Assembly (NCBI RefSeq): GCF_900112035.1
Contig: NZ_FOKC01000003.1
Location: 186,001 to 250,000, forward strand
Source of the DNA: Nocardioides alpinus
Lineage (GTDB): Bacteria > Actinomycetota > Actinomycetes > Propionibacteriales > Nocardioidaceae
Direction: 5' to 3'
Length of the DNA: 64,000 bases
Shown: positions 62,138-64,000 of the stretch, one piece after another
How the letters are laid out: every line of letters begins with the position of its first letter
Position numbering within the stretch: the first letter of the stretch is position 1
Position numbers and translations under genes: made by a program
The notes under the pieces: model-generated
What the model saw: the letters and a program-made list of their open reading frames with translations, nothing else
Databases searched by the model: none
What the model was told of the DNA's origin: nothing

Positions 62138-63337
62138 ATGACGAGCCGAAGCCGGACCCAGGTCGTGGCGGTGCTGATCCTGCTGGCGTCCGTGCTCACG
62201 CTCGGCGCACCCGCGGGTGCCCGGGACGGAGCGGACCGTTCGGGGAAGAGCGGGTGCGAGGTCCGCGGTGGCCTCGAGGTGTGCTTCTCCTCGCCGCCGA
62301 CCCGCGCCGACGACCCGACCGTCCTCGACCGCCCGACCACCCTGTTCGACGCGGCCGGACCGGGCGACACCCTCCGGGTCGCCATGTTCCGGTGGGACAT
62401 CCAGGCACCGACCGCCGCGCTGCTCGCCGCCCAGCGTCGCGGGGCCGTCGTCTACCTCGTGGGCGACGAGGACCTGCGCCTCAACTCGCGTGGCCGCCGC
62501 CTCATCGAGCGGCTCGAGGCGCAGGACACCGCCCGGCGCAACGTCACCATCTGCGACGGGGCATGCCTGCCGTGGCGAGCACCCGGCCCCTTCCCCGACA
62601 GCCAGAACGTGCAGCACCTGAAGTTCTACGTGACCGACATCGGCGGGGTGCAGTCCTTCATCACCAGCTCGGCCAACCTCGAGGACCGCCAGTACCGGCA
62701 GTACAACTCGCTGCTGAAGATCGACGACACCGCCCTGGCCGGATTCGGTACGGCGTACTTCACGCGGCTCTTCGAGCAGAGCCTCAGCGCCGGCGGACAG
62801 AGGTGGGACGACCGACGCAAGGTCTTCGAGTCCGGCTCCGTCACCGCCGCCGTCTATCCGAGCCGGAGCGACCTGCTGCTCTCCACGCTCCGCGACCTCA
62901 CGTGCGTCCGGGGTGCGCGCGAGGTGTCGGCGATGTTCGCGGTGATCCAGCGCGCGGACGTACGCGCCGAGCTCGCGCGGCTCGCGAACGACGGCTGCCG
63001 GGTGCGCGTCGTGACCACCCGCGACACGATCGAGAACTGGCTCCAGGCAGAGCTGCCCGGCGGTCGCCTCGCCGGCTCCGCCGTACGGACGACGTTGACC
63101 CACGACAAGATGCTGGTGGCGCACGCCCGGTTCCGCGGCCGGCCGACGCGGCTCGTCGTCACGGGCACGTCGAACACGACCTGTGGGGGCCTGCTCTACA
63201 ACGACGAGGTGATGCTGCGCGTGGTCGACGAGCGCTGGCTGCACGACCAGTACCTCGCGCACTTCGACGACGCCTGGGCGCACTCGCACCAGAGCCGCTC
63301 GCGGATCATGCCGGTGATGCGGCCCTGCCGGCGCTGA
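62138..63337 (+). CDS. Secreted phospholipase D-like protein
   Basis: A 399-residue protein with a signal peptide (RTQVVAVLILLASVLTLGAPAGA, residues about 6-28). Two PLD motifs are visible: HLKFYVTD (His-x-Lys-x4-Asp) with SSANL near residue 180-200, and HDKMLVAH with GTSNTT near residue 325-350. The second lacks the usual Asp. Paired HKD motifs hydrolyse phosphodiesters. Six or so cysteines suggest disulfides outside the cell. SD GGAGGA precedes the ATG. TAGGGT at 62078-62083 may be the -10. Confidence 0.87.
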   Translation: MTSRSRTQVVAVLILLASVLTLGAPAGARDGADRSGKSGCEVRGGLEVCFSSPPTRADDPTVLDRPTTLFDAAGPGDTLRVAMFRWDIQAPTAALLAAQRRGAVVYLVGDEDLRLNSRGRRLIERLEAQDTARRNVTICDGACLPWRAPGPFPDSQNVQHLKFYVTDIGGVQSFITSSANLEDRQYRQYNSLLKIDDTALAGFGTAYFTRLFEQSLSAGGQRWDDRRKVFESGSVTAAVYPSRSDLLLSTLRDLTCVRGAREVSAMFAVIQRADVRAELARLANDGCRVRVVTTRDTIENWLQAELPGGRLAGSAVRTTLTHDKMLVAHARFRGRPTRLVVTGTSNTTCGGLLYNDEVMLRVVDERWLHDQYLAHFDDAWAHSHQSRSRIMPVMRPCRR

Positions 63338-63341
63338 GCCG

Positions 63342-64000
63342 TCACCCCACGAGCAGGCTCACCGCGTGGATGACCACGCCCACGAGTCCGCCGACGATCG
63401 TGCCGTTGATCCGGATGAACTGCAGGTCGCGCCCGACGTGGAGCTCGATGCGGCGGGCCGCCTCCTTGCCGTCCCAGCGCTCGATGGTCGAGGTGATCAC
63501 CGTGGTGACCTCGGCGCCGTAGCGCGACACCAGGAAGACGGTCAGGTCGGCCGCCCTGCGGTCGAGGCGCTCACGGAGCTCGGCGTCCTCCTGGAGCCGC
63601 TGGGCGAACAGGTTGAGCTCCTCCAGCAGGCGCTGGCGTACCGCGCCCTCGCGGTCCTGGATCGAGCCGAGCAGGGCGGCGCGCATCGCCTTCCACAGCG
63701 AGATCGCCGTCGTGACGACCTGCGGGTGGTCGAGCAGGCGCACCTTGAAGGCCTCGGTGCGGGCCTGGGTCTGGGCATCGTTGAGCAGGTCGTGCGCGAG
63801 CTGGCCCAACATCGAGTCGAGCGCCTCGCGGGCCCGGTGGTGCGGGTCGTCGCGGATGTCCTCGACCCACTTGATCGCCTCGAGGTGGATGCGTGAGGTC
63901 ACCGTCTCGTTGAGCCTGGTGGGCGCCCACCACGGGGCGCGCTCGCCGAGCACGCGGGCGAAGGTCTCGGGGTTGTCGACGAGCCAGCGGTGCATCTCCT
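63342..64000 (-). CDS. DUF445 family protein (5' end outside window)
   Basis: The C-terminal 219 codons or so of a DUF445 protein, which normally has about 420 residues. The visible part is a long helical, charged region (LNETVTSRIHLEAIKWVEDI, REGAVRQRLLEELNLFAQRL) ending in FIRINGTIVGGLVGVVIHAVSLL, the terminal membrane helix typical of the family. The frame is open to the window edge, so the Met near 63995 is internal. It converges with the PLD-like gene, 4 bases apart. Function unknown. Confidence 0.87.
   Translation of the reverse strand, partial: EMHRWLVDNPETFARVLGERAPWWAPTRLNETVTSRIHLEAIKWVEDIRDDPHHRAREALDSMLGQLAHDLLNDAQTQARTEAFKVRLLDHPQVVTTAISLWKAMRAALLGSIQDREGAVRQRLLEELNLFAQRLQEDAELRERLDRRAADLTVFLVSRYGAEVTTVITSTIERWDGKEAARRIELHVGRDLQFIRINGTIVGGLVGVVIHAVSLLVG

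Overview
The window is chromosomal DNA of a high-GC actinobacterium. The best guess is Nocardioides or another member of the Nocardioidaceae. Grounds for this are third-codon positions that are almost all G/C, a WhiB protein, a Kgd-type 2-oxoglutarate enzyme, a SigR/RsrA pair, a nickel superoxide dismutase, a DUF222-HNH gene with a mycobacterial-type SOS box, and many leaderless promoters of the form TANNNT-N6-start. No insertion sequence, prophage or CRISPR array was seen.

Positions 1-17405 (all minus strand) carry the conserved actinobacterial block argS-lysA-hom-thrC-thrB-rho-rpmE-prfA-prmC-tsaC-wecA-like-AtpI/AtpZ-like-atpB-E-F-H-A. The order matches Mycobacterium tuberculosis Rv1292-Rv1308. 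It joins aspartate-family amino acid synthesis, translation termination, tRNA modification, envelope glycan initiation and the F-type ATP synthase. Genes often overlap by 1-4 bases, so translational coupling is likely. Rho is the surprise here: it has a Gln/Asn-rich insertion and has lost the P-loop lysine and the catalytic glutamate.

Positions 17500-33700 are mixed. They hold a thioesterase, tRNA-Arg(CCG) with a strong terminator, an LCP-family/lipoprotein pair, the large kgd gene, a small conserved protein, a TetR regulator that seems to start at ATC, F420-type and SDR/MDR oxidoreductases, an Eis-like acetyltransferase, an SOS-controlled DUF222-HNH gene, a PAS-ANTAR regulator, malic enzyme, and the divergent sodX/sodN pair for nickel SOD.

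Positions 33700-50800 are rich in regulators. They include an RsbW-like/SigF-like pair, whiB1, pdtaS, a SigE-family sigma factor with its membrane partner, and sigR-rsrA with a visible SigR promoter. A glycan cluster (WcbI, GT2, GT4), the 24-codon bL37 gene and an SRAP protein are also here. whiB1-pdtaS-rsrA-sigR-SRAP-aroA-rsgA follows the M. tuberculosis Rv3219-Rv3228 order, with insertions.

Positions 50900-64000 hold an ECF sigma factor fused to a zinc-finger motif, hydrophobic segments, a long Pro-Thr tract and a C-terminal domain. After it come DoxX, aroA-rsgA, hisN, a CBS protein, an FKBP isomerase, a two-component system divergent from an ABC exporter, an S4 protein, a secreted phospholipase D-like protein, and a DUF445 gene cut by the window edge.
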